Source: Leucocoprinus leucothites | Lineage: Eukaryota; Basidiomycota; Agaricomycetes; Agaricales; Agaricaceae | DNA: 64,000 nucleotides | NCBI GenBank assembly: GCA_013368445.1 | Contig: JAACJO010000019.1 | Span: forward strand, 496,001-560,000 | Direction: 5' to 3' | In this document: positions 21,986 through 33,946 of the stretch, piece by piece | Layout: every line of letters starts with the position of its first letter | How positions within the stretch are numbered: position 1 is the first letter of the stretch | Position numbers and translations under genes: made by a program | Notes under the pieces: generated by a model | Databases searched by the model: none | What the model was told of the DNA's origin: nothing | The model's input: the letters and a program-made list of their open reading frames with translations, nothing else

Positions 21986-24712
21986 CTAGCTACTGGACGG
22001 AGCCGCTTCGGGTTCGTCTCGGAATGGGCTAGCTTGAATATCATAGAGCTTCTTGTACTCCCCGTCCGCAATCTGTATCAACTCCTTGTGTGTTCCGGAC
22101 TCGACAATTTTGCCCTCTTTCATGCACCTAGGTGTTTCACGGGGTTCATTAACTGCATTATCCAGGTCAGGCGGAAGACGTACAAAATGAGGTCGGCGTG
22201 TTTAGTGAGCTTGCCGAATCTATGGGTGACGAATATAATGGTTTTTCCTTGTCGTTCTTTGAGTAGGTTATCAAGCAGCAGTTCTTCTCCTTCGGCGTCT
22301 AGAGCGGAGCTTGGTTCGTCGACGGCGAGGAACCTGATTTTTCCAGAGTTAAATCTCATGAACGTACGCGCCCTGCAATGAAAGGACGGTTAGCCAAACT
22401 TTAGGTAGGGATGAGGCAAGGTAATAGCATACGCGACGATACGCTGTTTCTCCCCTCCACTGACTTCAGTAGGTCGTTCCATCTCCTCTAATACCTTCTT
22501 CAACGGATGGTCATTATCTTTCTCCCGAACATTGAACTGATACCAGTTGAAAAGAGGATCTAGCAGGGTATCCATTCCCTTTTTCATCCGTGTTATAACT
22601 TCCTCGGCACCCGCCTTGCGTGCAACTTCATGAAGGCATTCTTCATCATTGAGGAAAGGCGTGTATCCCATCCCAATGTTCTGGCCTAATGAAAACCCTG
22701 GATAAATTAGATTATCCTGGCTCAGAACTGCCATTGTGCGACGGAGAGAAGATTCGGAGTATGACGGTGCGGGGACGGAGTCGATGAGAATTTGGTCTGC
22801 AGTCTTGTCGTCCTCAGATGTAGATGGTGTAGGTTGGAATAATCGACAAAGCATTTTGAGGAGGGTAGATTTTCCGCTCCCGTTTGCACCAACAAGAACG
22901 ACGAATTGACCGGACTTGATTTTGAGATCGATATTACTCAGAGCTTCTTTGCTGACTTGACTTCCGGGATAACTAAACGAGACGTTCCTGCACCAAATCT
23001 CGTTGAGGTAGGTGACACAAACGAGAAAATAATGTCATACCGAAGCTCAAATTCCATTCCCTCTCCCGATCGCAATGTTGCGTCCTCAAACGTTGCCTGT
23101 TTCTCGGAAGTTGTACCATTCAGGACTGAGTCGCGTGTCTCCTTTGAACTCTCATACAAGTCTTGGATTTGTTTCATGCTATTTCGGAAGCCTTCAGAGC
23201 CCCCAAGAGCGAAGCTGACCCAGCGGGATAGAAATGCTGAGGATTGCTGGAGGATGGCGATGGACGCAAAGGAGGTATGTCGTGGATTTCTCAACGCCAG
23301 CGCTGCACAGTAAACCTATAGAATGGAGGAAAAATAAGGTTCCCGTTCTTGCTGAGAGCTAGGCCGATAAAGTGCACACCAATGGTAACTCTCCCAGAAA
23401 TGTAAGTAGAATCTGTTTTGCAGGAGATTTGGAGTTGCGGAACACAGACCAGATAGGTTCAGCTGACACGTCCCCGAGTCGTTTGCTGGCGCTCTGGTAT
23501 TCTTTGGGCGACGTAGTTAATATTAGTTCCCTAGGGAAGAGTAATTACGCACCCTCGAGGATATATCTTTGAAGATTATTACTGATGACGTCCTGGCGGT
23601 ATTCTGCTTTGATTAAGGTGACCAAAGCCTCCATCCGTTGCTGATCTTTGTTGTTTTCTCTGGCGATACATACTGGCCAGGATGAGCATATGTAGGTAAG
23701 ATGATATTCCCAATATACCAGTCATTCTCACCTTCATTCCAGAGACTCTTGGAAATTGAAGTTGACACTACGGGTTGCAAGAAGCAAAGTAAAGCGAAGA
23801 ACGGCCCACCGTTGTCATGGAAGGAAAGGTGCAATATCAAAGCAAGTTGACTGATCACAGTTATCACAACCGAGACATAACGTAGAATATCTTCTAAAGC
23901 ACGCCAGGCTTGGTCTGCGGTGACATTGGTTTGGGCGGCGGGACCTAAGTTGATGGAGAGTCGACCTGAGAGGTGGAATAGCGTGAATAATTGATGTCGT
24001 TACGTACTGTTTTTGTGAGCCAGATCACCGTCAAGTTTGGCTAGTGGAAAGTGGCAAGTGGAAACCGTCAGAAATCAGTGCAGAGAGTTTGTCTATTATT
24101 GACAAAGCACCTTGCATAATACGTATTTGGAAATGAGATGTGACGCGGCGCTCAAGCTTCCGCAAGATGCGGTTACTGACAAAATCCAGATACCATCAGC
24201 GATCCAACCAGTACGATGCGCTACCATGGACCGAACTGACCTGTGCCACGAGAAGAGCGAAGAAAGTCCAGCCACACCAAGTCGTAAAGCAACTGCATTG
24301 ATCACCGCCGGATAGTCTGCTACACCTTCCTTCAAGCATTGTTCAATCTATCCTCTCGCCATCAGATCTCGGATCTCGGTAGTTGGAGATAACAGTCACC
24401 ACATACCACCCTGAGCAGCATACTCGAAAAATGCATCTTGATCGCCTCTCGAGAACCCTCCCATAGTTGAAAGAAAGCAAAGATCGGGAACAGTTCTGGA
24501 GAAAGAGAGTAGATATCCAGCAGAAGTTGATAGAGCGAGGGAAATAGCTTGGGGAAGTCCTGAATGAGTTTGAGGTATTGCTCCCGATGGCCCTCATTCA
24601 TGAATAATATTTCCCATATACCATGTTGCTCAGTCTTATACTTCTTCTCCTTCGAAGCATCGTCTTTCGATGCTGGAATATCACCGTTCTTTGAAGCAAG
24701 TTTGGGATCCAT
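21986..24712 (-). CDS. ABC-type ATPase (ABC half-transporter-like) with atypical N-terminal region
   Basis: About ten exons can be joined in phase (24712-24407, 24347-24241, 24175-24111, 24040-24008, 23965 onward, then further exons to the stop at 21988-21986). The nucleotide-binding domain is complete: FSYPGSQVSKEALSNIDLKI, Walker A GANGSGKST near 22880, Q-loop region MAVLSQDN, signature VSGGEKQRI near 22460, Walker B with D-loop FLAVDEPSSALDAEG, H-loop FVTHRF, and a C-terminal CMKEGKIVESGTHKEL. The N-terminal half has only a few hydrophobic stretches (VVITVISQLALILHL; FALLCFLQPVVS) instead of six clear helices. Agaricomycetes have many such single-NBD proteins annotated only as P-loop NTPases; substrate and membrane topology are unknown. 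Start: MDPKLASKNGDIPAS at an ATG. A broken relative of its C-terminus lies just upstream. Confidence 0.8.
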
Positions 24713-25089
24713 GGGGGTCTTAAGAAGACAGAGGTGACGACAAGAAACATTACCAGCTTATATACTCGGATGGGCACCACTATCATACCGTTACCAACGG
24801 GTCTGTTGACTCCATACATATTGACGTCGGAGTCACTGTGATGCTAGATCAACGGAAATAGATATCCAGTGGCGCCTCAATCACTTACCTTTTACTCCAT
24901 TTGCAACTACTCGTAGAGGCTCCGTCCTTCAAATGCCTCAAGTGAATGAAATATTGAATTGACTGAGGCAATTTCGTACTGTAAAGGGCTGAGAATACAT
25001 CGGGTTCGATATTGGAATTCTGGCACCTGACAATCCTCCTATGAAATGTCATCCCATTTCTCCAACAACTACATTTCCCTGACATCGTT
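24713..25089. other. Short interval between ABC gene and its relic
   Basis: Promoter-side flank of the ABC gene. Short minus-strand frames only; none recognised. Confidence 0.35.
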
Positions 25090-25385
25090 CCCTTCTCAAA
25101 GACGCTCGTTGAATATTGCCGAGCTTCTCGTGGTCCCCATCAGAATTTCATGAGCTCTTCACGCGCACCTGACCCCATGATTCGGCCTTCTTTCATGCGC
25201 CTGGGAAGACCGATCATTTACATACCTGGGATAATATCTTGATCGCGCAGTCGACTTACAATTATATCTGTCTGTGAAACGAGCTCCGAGTGGGTGCAGA
25301 GCCAAAAGAATACCCTCTCTTTCCCTCTCCTTCACCAGGTTCCCGAGGAGGGCCAGTTCAGCGTCGCCATCCAGCCCCAAATTAT
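25090..25385 (-). pseudogene. Relic of a second ABC ATPase C-terminus
   Basis: The minus strand reads LGLDGDAELALLGNLVKERE where the intact gene has SSALDAEGEELLLDNLLKERQ, then a frameshifted segment matching the H-loop region (FFWLCTHSEL against IIFVTHRF), and after an intron-like GTAAGT/CCCAG gap RMKEGRIMGSGAREELMK against CMKEGKIVESGTHKELIQ. Frames do not connect and Walker A, the signature and the N-terminal region are absent. It is the decayed end of a tandem duplicate of the gene at 21986-24712. Confidence 0.7.
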
Positions 25386-27495
25386 CTCCATAGGATCATC
25401 GCGATTTGAGGATATCAATAGAGTGCAAGAATAGCGATGAACTCTTGTAAACAATGCGACAAAAGGTCTCCTCTCCATCGTTTACGCCTTGGATCGCCAC
25501 AGGTTTTTAACTTTCCTGTCAAGGACTCATTGTCATTCGGTACGTCAATATTAGAGCTTAGCTATTCTGTTTAAGGTCCAGCGCTGCGTTCTTGTAGGCT
25601 CTCGTGCGCCTCGTATGCTTGATAGCTGCCCCAGCTCCTTTGTTAATCCGTCGCGAGATCAAGATTTGAGATGAGAAGGATATGATCTGAACCCCACGGC
25701 CTTGGAAAGGGAGAAACTTGGGCGATGTGATTATCTTGACAAGAATGGCCATTGATTGTTCAAGAGAAACCTCGATATAGGGTGAAGGCGAGAGAGAATC
25801 AATGTCCGGCTCTGCCGTGTCCCTTCCATAGGAGGAAGAGGAGGACCATGACGTTGTTGAGCAAGCTGAGCGACAAATTTCCCGGATATGATCACAATGA
25901 AGCTAGCGCCACTGGAAGCCTACAATGAGTTTGGAGACCAATAGCAGTCACTGAAAGTAACGTTCCTTGGCCATCATAGTTATAAAAGTGTTTGAATCTG
26001 TTCTAGCACAATAACATACCATAACTCGAATTCTATTACTCCAGTTACCCTTATGGCATCTCTAACTGTACAGAATAGCCCACTCGAACCCTCGTACCGC
26101 CTTTCTGAGAGAAGGAAGCCGGACAGCGTTATTGCAAGTTTGTTCTAAATTATTTCTTCTCGTTAAGAAGAAAGTCGAAAAATGAAGGAACGCATGATGC
26201 AGGCTCCCGGGGGATCATAACTAAGTATGAACCGTAGGCCAGCTGATTAGTAGAGCGAGGGCGAGGGCCTGGGCATGTCGACCGAAACCCGGCGCAAACG
26301 CCTGTGTGTCCTTCACCCCGATCCCCGCGTGGTTGGAGGCAGTAAGAGGTACACGAGTCCTCAGTTCTGATGCATTTGCCACGCTAGCTGAAGGTAAGAA
26401 TTATGTTGGCAGTCTCCGATTCTTGGTCGCTCTGACCGAGGTTTAGAAAATAACACGTGAAGACAAGTTGAATATGACACATAACAGCCTTCAAATACCT
26501 ATGGATAGAACTTCAAGTTGAAATTCACGCTGCAAGCGTTGACGTTGAAATGTTAAGCGGCGAGTCAGTGTTGGAAGTTGTTCCTTATCGAGCCAGCGAA
26601 GATCAGGCCGCAAAATGTGGTCGTCGCTGATATAATCAAGTTTTGATATTTTGATCCGTCCTCTCCGAAGCGGTTCTCGATGGTTTTGGACAGCCAGGAC
26701 AAATCAAGCTATTAAGGAGGGCTACAAGCCGCTCTAACGCTCTGCAATGCATGAGATGCTGCTAATTTAACAACTATCCCACATGGCCAGTTGGCGAGCG
26801 GCTCTCCAGTGTCAAGATCTTCCAGGACATTCCCTGTTCTCGGAACTCTTTAATCTGATTGGTCGTTCATCGCCGTAAGTCAATCAAACGATGTATAGTC
26901 ATTTGACTGACATTGTAATTCACTCCGGGGTTGTTGAGCATCTGTCAAAAGTATTACGGGATTTCTTTCACATGTCGAGGAAGTAGAAATCATCGGAACG
27001 ACAAAAGAAAGACGGTTCCGGGAACCGGCCACTTTTCTGTTTGTTCGCGACCTTCCCCCCCTGGACTCGCTCCTTCGCCTATCTTGGAGTCTGGACCCAA
27101 AACAATATCTTGAGAGATATCGCTCATTGCACATTCTGGGGGAAAATACTGACTTTAGCACTCAACAATCCTTTAACACCTTTGGCATCCACCTTCTATT
27201 CTAGCTGTTGTATCATTTCCATTCATTTTTTTTGACTTTGCATCAGTGCCTGTTCTAGACATCGAAGTGCTGGCCAAGGACAAAATTCCTGATTCCGTGA
27301 AGAACTTCCAGCGTGAGCCAGTCGGAACTCTGGATCACATCTGCCAAATGCTACTTATCACCGACAAAGCTTCCGTTCTCCCTCGGCAAAGGCACACAAT
27401 CTCGAGGTGTGATTCGCAACGGATCCTCCTGGAACTTTGTTTCTCTTCTGCCACAAAAATATGCTTCACACCACCCACTCGACCCAACGTGGGGC
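25386..27495. other. Gene-poor interval
   Basis: Two kilobases without a frame above 100 codons or any motif I recognise. No terminal repeats were seen. The end of it forms the promoter of the secreted protein starting at 27575. Confidence 0.4.
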
Positions 27496-27502
27496 TATAA
27501 AA
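27496..27502 (+). promoter_or_regulatory. TATA box of the fruit-body-specific-like gene
   Basis: TATAAAA in GGGGCTATAAAACCAGGACG, 72 nt before the start codon. Context resembles the TATA of the gene at 5899 (CTGTATAAAACCAGACC). Confidence 0.65.
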
Positions 27503-27574
27503 CCAGGACGTGTGTGGGCTAATAGTTCACTGGGATCCTAGTTCTTTGCATCCTTCCCTCCATCAACTCGTGCA

Positions 27575-28401
27575 ATGCGTTTCACTTCTCTTCTTACCGT
27601 CGCCGCCGCTGCAGTCACCTCTGTTAGAGGTGTTCCCACTGCCAACACGGTCGAATCGAGGGATATCAGCCTATCGTTGAACCTCGGTGGGCTGTTTAAC
27701 GGCTTTGACCTCTCCAGTGCCAACCACTACGGTGCTCCTAGCCCACCTTGGGTTCACGGAAGCAAGCCTGGCTGGTACTATGGTCCTCACCCAGGGAACC
27801 ATCCTACTTTGCCATGCTTGGGAGGGGTGCGTATGATGGGCGTAGCAAGAAATATTCGCACTGACCCCAGACACTAGCTCATCTGCAAAATTTTGGACTT
27901 GATTCCTTTCATCATTCACTGCCCTCACGAATACCCCAACCCACCAACCTATCCTCCAGGCAATCCCCCTCCTTCAGATGGATACACCCCGACCTTCAAC
28001 AATATCACCGCAGCGGTTCAAGCAGACGACTACATGACCTTCGGTCTCGTCGAAACCGTTGTTGACTGCAAGGCAATGTGCAACTCCGTCGACGGTTGTG
28101 GCTTCGTGAACAGTAAATCATTTTGATGAACAGTCATGGATCAGTTTCTAATTATGCCCTTTTTTTTCTCGACAGCCTACCACGACGTCAATGGCAAGGT
28201 CTGTCACCTTTTATTCCGTTCCGTCATCTTTATTCCGAGTGGCTGACACTGATTCACCAATAGGATGGCAGCCCCCTTCTCACTTGTTCCCTTTTCAAGG
28301 GCTGTCACGGACCTGAGGATGCCGATAACAAGGGCGGTCAAACTCAGCCTGACGGCAGCGTCGACTTTATTATAAATAGCGATGGTTATTGTAAGCAGTA
28401 G
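27575..28401 (+). CDS. Secreted fruit-body-specific protein a-like, PAN-like cysteine protein (215 aa)
   Basis: Four exons (27575-27826, 27878-28112, 28176-28198, 28264-28401) join in phase to 216 codons; exon 3 is only 23 nt. Signal peptide at residues 1-19 (MRFTSLLTVAAAAVTSVRG). A Pro/Gly/His/Tyr-rich linker follows (KPGWYYGPHPGNHPTLP). The C-terminal domain holds AAVQADDYMTFGLVETVVDC, KAMCNSVDGCGFVNTYHDVN, then SPLLTCSLFKGCHGPEDA and a final DGYCKQ; the Cys spacing suggests a PAN/apple-like disulphide fold that may bind protein or carbohydrate. I recall close relatives annotated as fruit-body specific protein a in mushrooms; the role is unknown. TATA box at 27496. Convergent with the MFS gene downstream. 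Confidence 0.82.
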
Positions 28402-28781
28402 TCGCTAGTTACCTTGCGATCAAGGGACAGGGTTTATTGGACACTCTCTTTTACGGTTGTAGTTGGACATTGATTTGTTGTTTGGCTCTTAACTGTCCTT
28501 TCTGAACTTTGCTTCTGGGTAGAGGTACATACCCCTAACTGAGCTTTTGCCCATAATAGTTATTTGGATTGATTCAGCTAAAACGTCGTCTGAAAGACAT
28601 CCGATTCGATATAAGAATAACCGAGAACCGTCGTGTGTGCGAGCTGATTTTGGTAATTGAAGATGCACCTTCAAAACCTCCAGAAATAAAGATCAGCGAT
28701 ATGAAATGATACCGCAAGAATTTTAGAAGATCAAGAATATCAGCAGTGATTATCAAAGACGTGGCAGAAAGGACTTCTCAG

Positions 28782-31022
28782 CTAAAGGGAAGCCTTGCCA
28801 CGCGACTCGAACGGGAGTAATAAAGCAATGAAAGCAGCCGCGATGAAGATGGCTCCAGAAATGAAGATAGGTACAGACGTCGTCAAGTCCGCGTACAAAG
28901 CAATGATAGGAGCCTACGAAGCAGTCACCACATGGTGCTCGTCCATAATGATCAATTAGGCTCACCATGATGCCGAAAATACGGTTCGCAGTTGCCGTTA
29001 TGGCATTCCCTGTCCCCCTATCCTTCGTTGGGAACAATTCGGGTGTTATGGCGTATAAAACGCCGTACATAATGTTGCTCGTGAAACTGTAAGCGCAGTT
29101 CCAGCCCAACAGTGCATTGGACGTTCTTGCTGTGGTTGATGCAAGAATGAAGACCCCTGTCAAGACTGATCAAAGGAGTGATGAATGCCGACACTTAGGC
29201 AATAAGATGAACCCAGTAACGTACGCGTGGAAATGGCCAGGGTTCCGCGTCGACCGAGGAAAGGAACTTCAACGAGGTACCCAGCGATCAGAGCACCGGG
29301 CACGCCGATAACACTCAAAATGGCTTGCTGAGGGGGGATTCATGAGCACAGAATTTGATGATTTAAGTGAACGCAGACAAACATTACGATATGTGATATA
29401 GATCGACCCGTCGCCAAAGTCGGCACCTCTAGTGGCAAGACTATAAAGTAGAGACCACGTTATTCGACATGTGACCGGGACTGTTCTGTCAAACTCACTA
29501 GTACGTCACGAATGAGTTGTATCTGAAACGAATGGGTGTCAGCGAGAGAACTCATAAGACGGTATAGACTCGTACAATGGGAATGCGAGCCCGATGAGCG
29601 CTGAAGATAGACAGCGTGAGTGTGTTGTAATACTCAAAATGGCGAAAGCTAACCCCATAGAATGATTAGGAGGGTAGTAGAAATTGCAAGCTTGCGTGTT
29701 GCAAACAAAGGTTGGACATGATTTCCGTCAAAGACGGATATGTGACGTTGGAGAACTTGCCGAGTTGAACCGTATCCCTCTATCCCAGCACTGCCATTAG
29801 ACCTCTCATCAAAGTTTTTGTCCGCTCGTTGAAGGTCCTCCAGGGATAGCGAGGTTGTTTTTCCATTGTATTCCGCCACTTTATGGACCACGTCTACTGC
29901 TTGTTCATCCTTCCCTTTGCCCATCAAGTACTTTGGACTTTCGTACAGATGGAATACGAAGAATCGGACAGCCCAAAGAACGAGCATAAGTCCACCCATT
30001 GCGAAGAGGAAGTACCTCCACCCTTGGTTAGAAGCTCTAGTACAATTTGGCGGGGTCGTAATCGGGCATGAAAAATTGCCGATCAGAGGCCATGCAACCT
30101 GTGGTTGGGCGTTGAGGGATTACGAACAAAGCTTTAAAAAAGACTTCGACGCACGAGGCTTCCGAGAAGCTGACCGAACGCCCACCAAATGGAGAGGACA
30201 GTAAGGAGGTACTGATGAGATGCGGGGATGAACTCTGTTCCATATGAGAATGCGGAGACATGATGCCAGGAGTTTCAGATTGCTCACCCAAAAATATTGC
30301 AGAATCTACTGGGATGTTTCCTCCCACACCTATGGACCACACCGAGGCCAGGGAAATGAGAGTCGTGGACGAGTTAGACGCTCCGGCAACTGTGGCGAAG
30401 ATACCGATGATGAGGAAGGTTACATTGAACGATATTCTATTTTTGACGGGAGAATCCAGTCAGTCTGGGAGCTGAAATGATAGACCATCAACGATGACCG
30501 CACCTTCTTCCCCATAGGTCGGATCCAATGCCCCAGAAAGCGGCACCCACGAGAAGCCCGATATTTTGGCCCAACTTCAGGAACGGGCCCTCGAAGTTAT
30601 ATTCTTGTAGAAGAGGAGGTAAAATTAGCCCCGTTGCGATCTTGAAAACATTAACCAATTTATAACTTGTTCAGAGATAAAAGAGCGCACCGGCCATAGA
30701 TTATCCCTGAATGAAGGGGTTAGTTATACTTTTTCTGCCAATACAAGATCACTCGAAGGCTTACGCGAGCCATCCAAAGCCCGTAACAATGGATAAACCC
30801 CTTATTAGATTTCAGATATGATATCAAGGGGGTAACTCTTAGGAAAGCACACCATTGATACCGCCCCATTCCAATTTCTTGGATTGCCTCGTTCAGGATC
30901 GAAGCTTTCGCATGGTATACGGGATCCAACCCCTCCTCTCCGAGAACGGCTTGGAGTTTAAATGAAGCACCTGTACTGGAGGACTTTTTTTCGAGGTTTC
31001 CCTTGGAGCCTTCTGCAGCCAT
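28782..31022 (-). CDS. MFS transporter, SV2/synaptic-vesicle-like sugar or acid permease family
   Basis: Multi-exon plasma-membrane permease of the major facilitator superfamily. The cytosolic N-terminus (MAAEGSKGNLEKKSSSTGAS) leads to GLDPVYHAKASILNEAIQEI and GMGRYQW, the start typical of fungal SV2-like permeases, then LGQNIGLLVGAAFWGIGSDL (helix 2 and the loop 2-3 signature), SVWSIGVGGNIPVDSAIFL (helix 4), a long central loop with YESPKYLMGKGKDEQAVDV, and the C-terminal half with AYSFTSNIMYGVLYAITPEL, FPTKDRGTGNAITATANRI and the last helix plus tail AFIALLLPFESRGKASL before the stop at 28782. Family members transport organic acids, nicotinate or sugars; the substrate is not predictable here. 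Several exon junctions (between 30840 and 30200) were inferred from family pattern, and I did not verify every one. Confidence 0.82.
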
Positions 31023-31762
31023 GATGGCGAGGAAAGGAAGGGGGCTGTTGGATTGGTTGAGCCGAACCTTTTAAGGAATGGGTCGATATGAGGCCAGCGA
31101 AGCGAGAATGACGCCATCACGTTCAATAGAGATAAAGGCTTGGAGACCTTAAGGAAGCTCCATCCGACTTGATTGGCGGTGGTCAACTGGTATGGATCCA
31201 TCAGCGAATGGAATGGTTCCTCTTCCACTTGACTGAATCCAGAAAGCCTCAGGAATCGCGGTGTTTGATCGCACCATACCGTAACAGAGACCCACTCGAA
31301 GTAGACCGCGCCATGCTATAGAATTTCAACACTGGCAGCGACTTGTGAAGAAGGTTCGAATGTCAGAGTGAGGGTCATTGGTGTAGGCGGTGGATAGGGA
31401 TTTTGCTGGACAGGAGCAGGAGATTGCAAGGGGACATATTTTAGGGCGTCTCGAAAACTAGTGGCATTTCATTGTTAAAGAATATTAATAATTTCTTAGT
31501 TTCTATTATACTACACGTGATGTGCGGGAAAGCTTAGTCACATACGATCACGAACCATGCCGACTCTGGACTTGAGAGAGGAAGTCAATGGGGATTGCAT
31601 TCCGATGCCGAACGGCAGTGACCCGGTGAATCCAGCCCGTCCTTTCTAGAGTCTTCCCTCTCCGCCTTACTCGCATCCATAGCCACAGTGGACAATGAAT
31701 CCGCTAAACATTTGCTGGCTATTGCCTCTTAAAAATATCAGTTCGTTCCTTAGGGCCAATGC
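31023..31762. other. Intergenic, divergent promoter region
   Basis: Lies between the start of the minus-strand MFS gene and the first gene of the secreted triplet. No gene seen. Its right end holds a GCATCCATAGCCACAGTGGA block that is repeated before the third gene as GCGTCCACAGCCACCATGGA. Confidence 0.4.
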
Positions 31763-31768
31763 TATAAA
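31763..31768 (+). promoter_or_regulatory. TATA box, secreted triplet gene 1
   Basis: TATAAA in ATGCTATAAATGCC, 60 nt upstream of the ATG at 31829. Confidence 0.6.
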
Positions 31769-31828
31769 TGCCCCCAGCTTCTGTGGTCTGAGTTGCATAA
31801 ACCCGCAACAACCCCCCACAGTCTCACA

Positions 31829-32359
31829 ATGAAGGTCCTCACTGCCCTGCTCGCTGGCCTTACTGTCGTATCTGCCCAGAGCGTCATGATTGGTGCACCA
31901 CCCGCCGGAGCGCAGCTTACTGTAGGACAATCGACTGTGGTTGAGATAATCACCCCCGTAAGTATTCAAACTAGGTCAGAGGCAAAGAAATGCTAAAGGT
32001 TCTGCAGAACTTTTTATCCTCCTCCAAAGAGGTCTCTGTTGCGATTGGCATCACATCTTGTGCTTCAGGTTTTTGCCCATCTCCAAGCGACACGCTGGGC
32101 AACCTCCTCTATTCTGGCCCTTATAACCCTCAGCGAGTCCCGGGCGACCCGTTTTTGCAGCCGAACCAGAACTTTACTGTCACCATCCCTGGTCATCTTC
32201 CCAAAGGACCGGCGACGATTGGGGTTGCTCACTTCGCTCTTATTGGTGTAAGCTCTCTTCAGTTCCATATCATTAGATTTGATCTGACCTTGTCTGTACT
32301 TGTAGGCCGGCCTTCAGCCCTGGTTGGAGACGAAAAATGTCTCTGTTGTCATTCAGTAG
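31829..32359 (+). CDS. Small secreted protein, NIS1-like family, triplet copy 1 (140 aa)
   Basis: Three exons (31829-31957, 32008-32247, 32306-32359) give 43+80+17 codons. Signal peptide MKVLTALLAGLTVVSAQ; mature part begins near SVMIGAPPAGAQLTVGQS. Core features: EVSVAIGITSCASGFCPSPS with two Cys, LGNLLYSGPYNPQ, QNFTVTIPGHLPKGPATIGV then AHFALIG, and a final SVVIQ. The pattern (an opening GA.LT.GQSTVV strand, a Cys pair, L-Y-G-Y-P, NFTVTIP, G.A.LGVAHF) resembles the NIS1 family of fungal secreted effectors, which also occurs widely in saprotrophic mushrooms; this match is from memory and tentative. A beta-sandwich-like secreted protein is the safer description. Copies 2 and 3 share exact exon lengths and phases. 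Confidence 0.82.
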
Positions 32360-33343
32360 AGCTTGAGCGTCGATGTTGCCTGGACACTGACATCTTCGCA
32401 CCTTCATACATACTCACGGACCCTCACAACTTCCCTAAGAAGTACAGTATGAACGTTCCCAGACTTTGCTACCCGTAATTTACATGTACCGACGATTCTC
32501 AGAAATATAAAATTACTGTCCTCTCTGCTACAATATTTTATACGCCACTGCCTTCGGGTGGACTACAAGCCAAGTTGAATACCGAACGGATCATATGCTC
32601 AGTCATAGCCCTGAGTTGACTGCTGAGGTCCTCGCAAGAGGCTCTGCCACACGGTGCCTGAACATAATTCGGTGAACAAGGCTGATATTCATCCATTCCA
32701 TGAGAAAGGTTGTCATATTTCAAGGCCGAGGACGAGGCTATGGAGCGACTATTGCCACCGTGTGGTGGAAGGCAGCTCACTGAGCCCGGGACCTGGTTTC
32801 GTTCGGGGACTATAATTGGGAGCTTCTTCGAACAGAAACCAGATTTTGTCACAAGGAGGGAGTCGGCCGCCAACATGCCTCCAGGCGCTCCGAGGACTGC
32901 TGATCCAGAGTATATATATAGATAATTGATGACTAGCGGAAATGACAGGCGATGTACTCGTGTAGGGTTTCCACTGATGATCTCATACTTAGTCTGTTCT
33001 GATAGGAACGGTTTGGTCTGAGGAAAAGCTGCAAATTTTTCATTATCGTCCCTGAGAGTAGCTTTGCCTTTCATGATAATGTTTTGATATGGCACCCACC
33101 TTCATATACATAGGAAAATGGTAAGTTTACCCCGTTGCCGGTCGGCATCGAGCTCTTTCAGCATTCCAATGCAATGGCAGGCAACTCCACTACACCCTCC
33201 TTAAGGCCTCAAAAATGCCGCCGCTCCATCTTACTCACATGCATAGCCGCGGCGGGGAGTTACTTCCGCTGAAACAATGTCTGCCGTGCATGATAGAGGT
33301 TTATTATTGCCATCCCGTCCCTGGAGGACAGCACGAGTTGCAC
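32360..33343. other. Intergenic between triplet copies 1 and 2
   Basis: Contains a patch (GTTGACTGCTGAGGTCCTCGC near 32610) that recurs after copy 3 as ATTGACTGCTAAGATCCTCGC (near 35520), so 3' flanks were duplicated along with the genes. A 185-codon minus-strand frame here has no recognisable motif and is not called. Confidence 0.5.
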
Positions 33344-33350
33344 TATAAAA
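33344..33350 (+). promoter_or_regulatory. TATA box, secreted triplet gene 2
   Basis: TATAAAA 64 nt upstream of the ATG at 33414. The preceding 40 nt (CATCCCGTCCCTG...CGAGTTGCAC) match those before copy 3. Confidence 0.65.
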
Positions 33351-33413
33351 CAGACCTCAACCCCACGGTTTTCATCCAAGTCCCATTCCACCAACACTTC
33401 TCTCAATCACACA

Positions 33414-33946
33414 ATGAAAGTCTTCGCTGCTCTCCTCGCTGGCCTTACTGCCGTGTCTGCACAAACCATCATGATTGGTGCTCCATCTTCCGGGGCACAA
33501 CTTACTGCTGGTCAATCGACGGTGGTTCAGATCTTTACACCCGTAGGTATCCACATTAGGCTGCTATGTCAATAACACCTGAGTATGCTATAGAACTTTC
33601 TATCTTCTTCCAAAGAGGTTTCTGTTGCAATTGGAATTTCGTCCTGTTCTTCAGGCTTCTGCCGATCTCCCAGTGACACATTGGGGAACCTTCTTTACTC
33701 AGGCACCTATAGCCCTCAAAGGGACCCGAATGGTAGTTCTTCAAGAATTTCCGAAAACTTTACCGTCACGATCCCTTCCAACATCGCAAAGGGACAGGCG
33801 ATACTTGGTGTTGCACATTTTGCTCTCATCGGGGTGAGTCCTACACTCCAGGTTCTATGCTGAGTTTCATTTCACGCCCTCTGGATTTGTAGGCATCACT
33901 CCAGCCTTGGTTGGAGACAAAGAATGTTTCGGTTGTCGTCCAGTAG
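33414..33946 (+). CDS. Small secreted protein, NIS1-like family, triplet copy 2 (140 aa)
   Basis: Exons 33414-33542, 33594-33833 and 33893-33946 have exactly the lengths of copy 1 (129, 240, 54 nt). Signal peptide MKVFAALLAGLTAVSAQ, then TIMIGAPSSGAQLTAGQS. Core: EVSVAIGISSCSSGFCRSPS, LGNLLYSGTYSPQRD, ENFTVTIPSNIAKGQAILGV, AHFALIG, ending LETKNVSVVVQ. One intron donor is GTAGGT, a weaker but acceptable site. Closest to copy 1 in the coding region (both have the PWLETKNVSVV end) but shares promoter detail with copy 3. Confidence 0.82.

Noticed and set aside
32538..33095. Minus-strand 185-codon frame between secreted triplet copies
   Set aside because: It lies in the duplicated flank of the triplet, the matching flank after copy 3 is not open, and no motif is recognisable.
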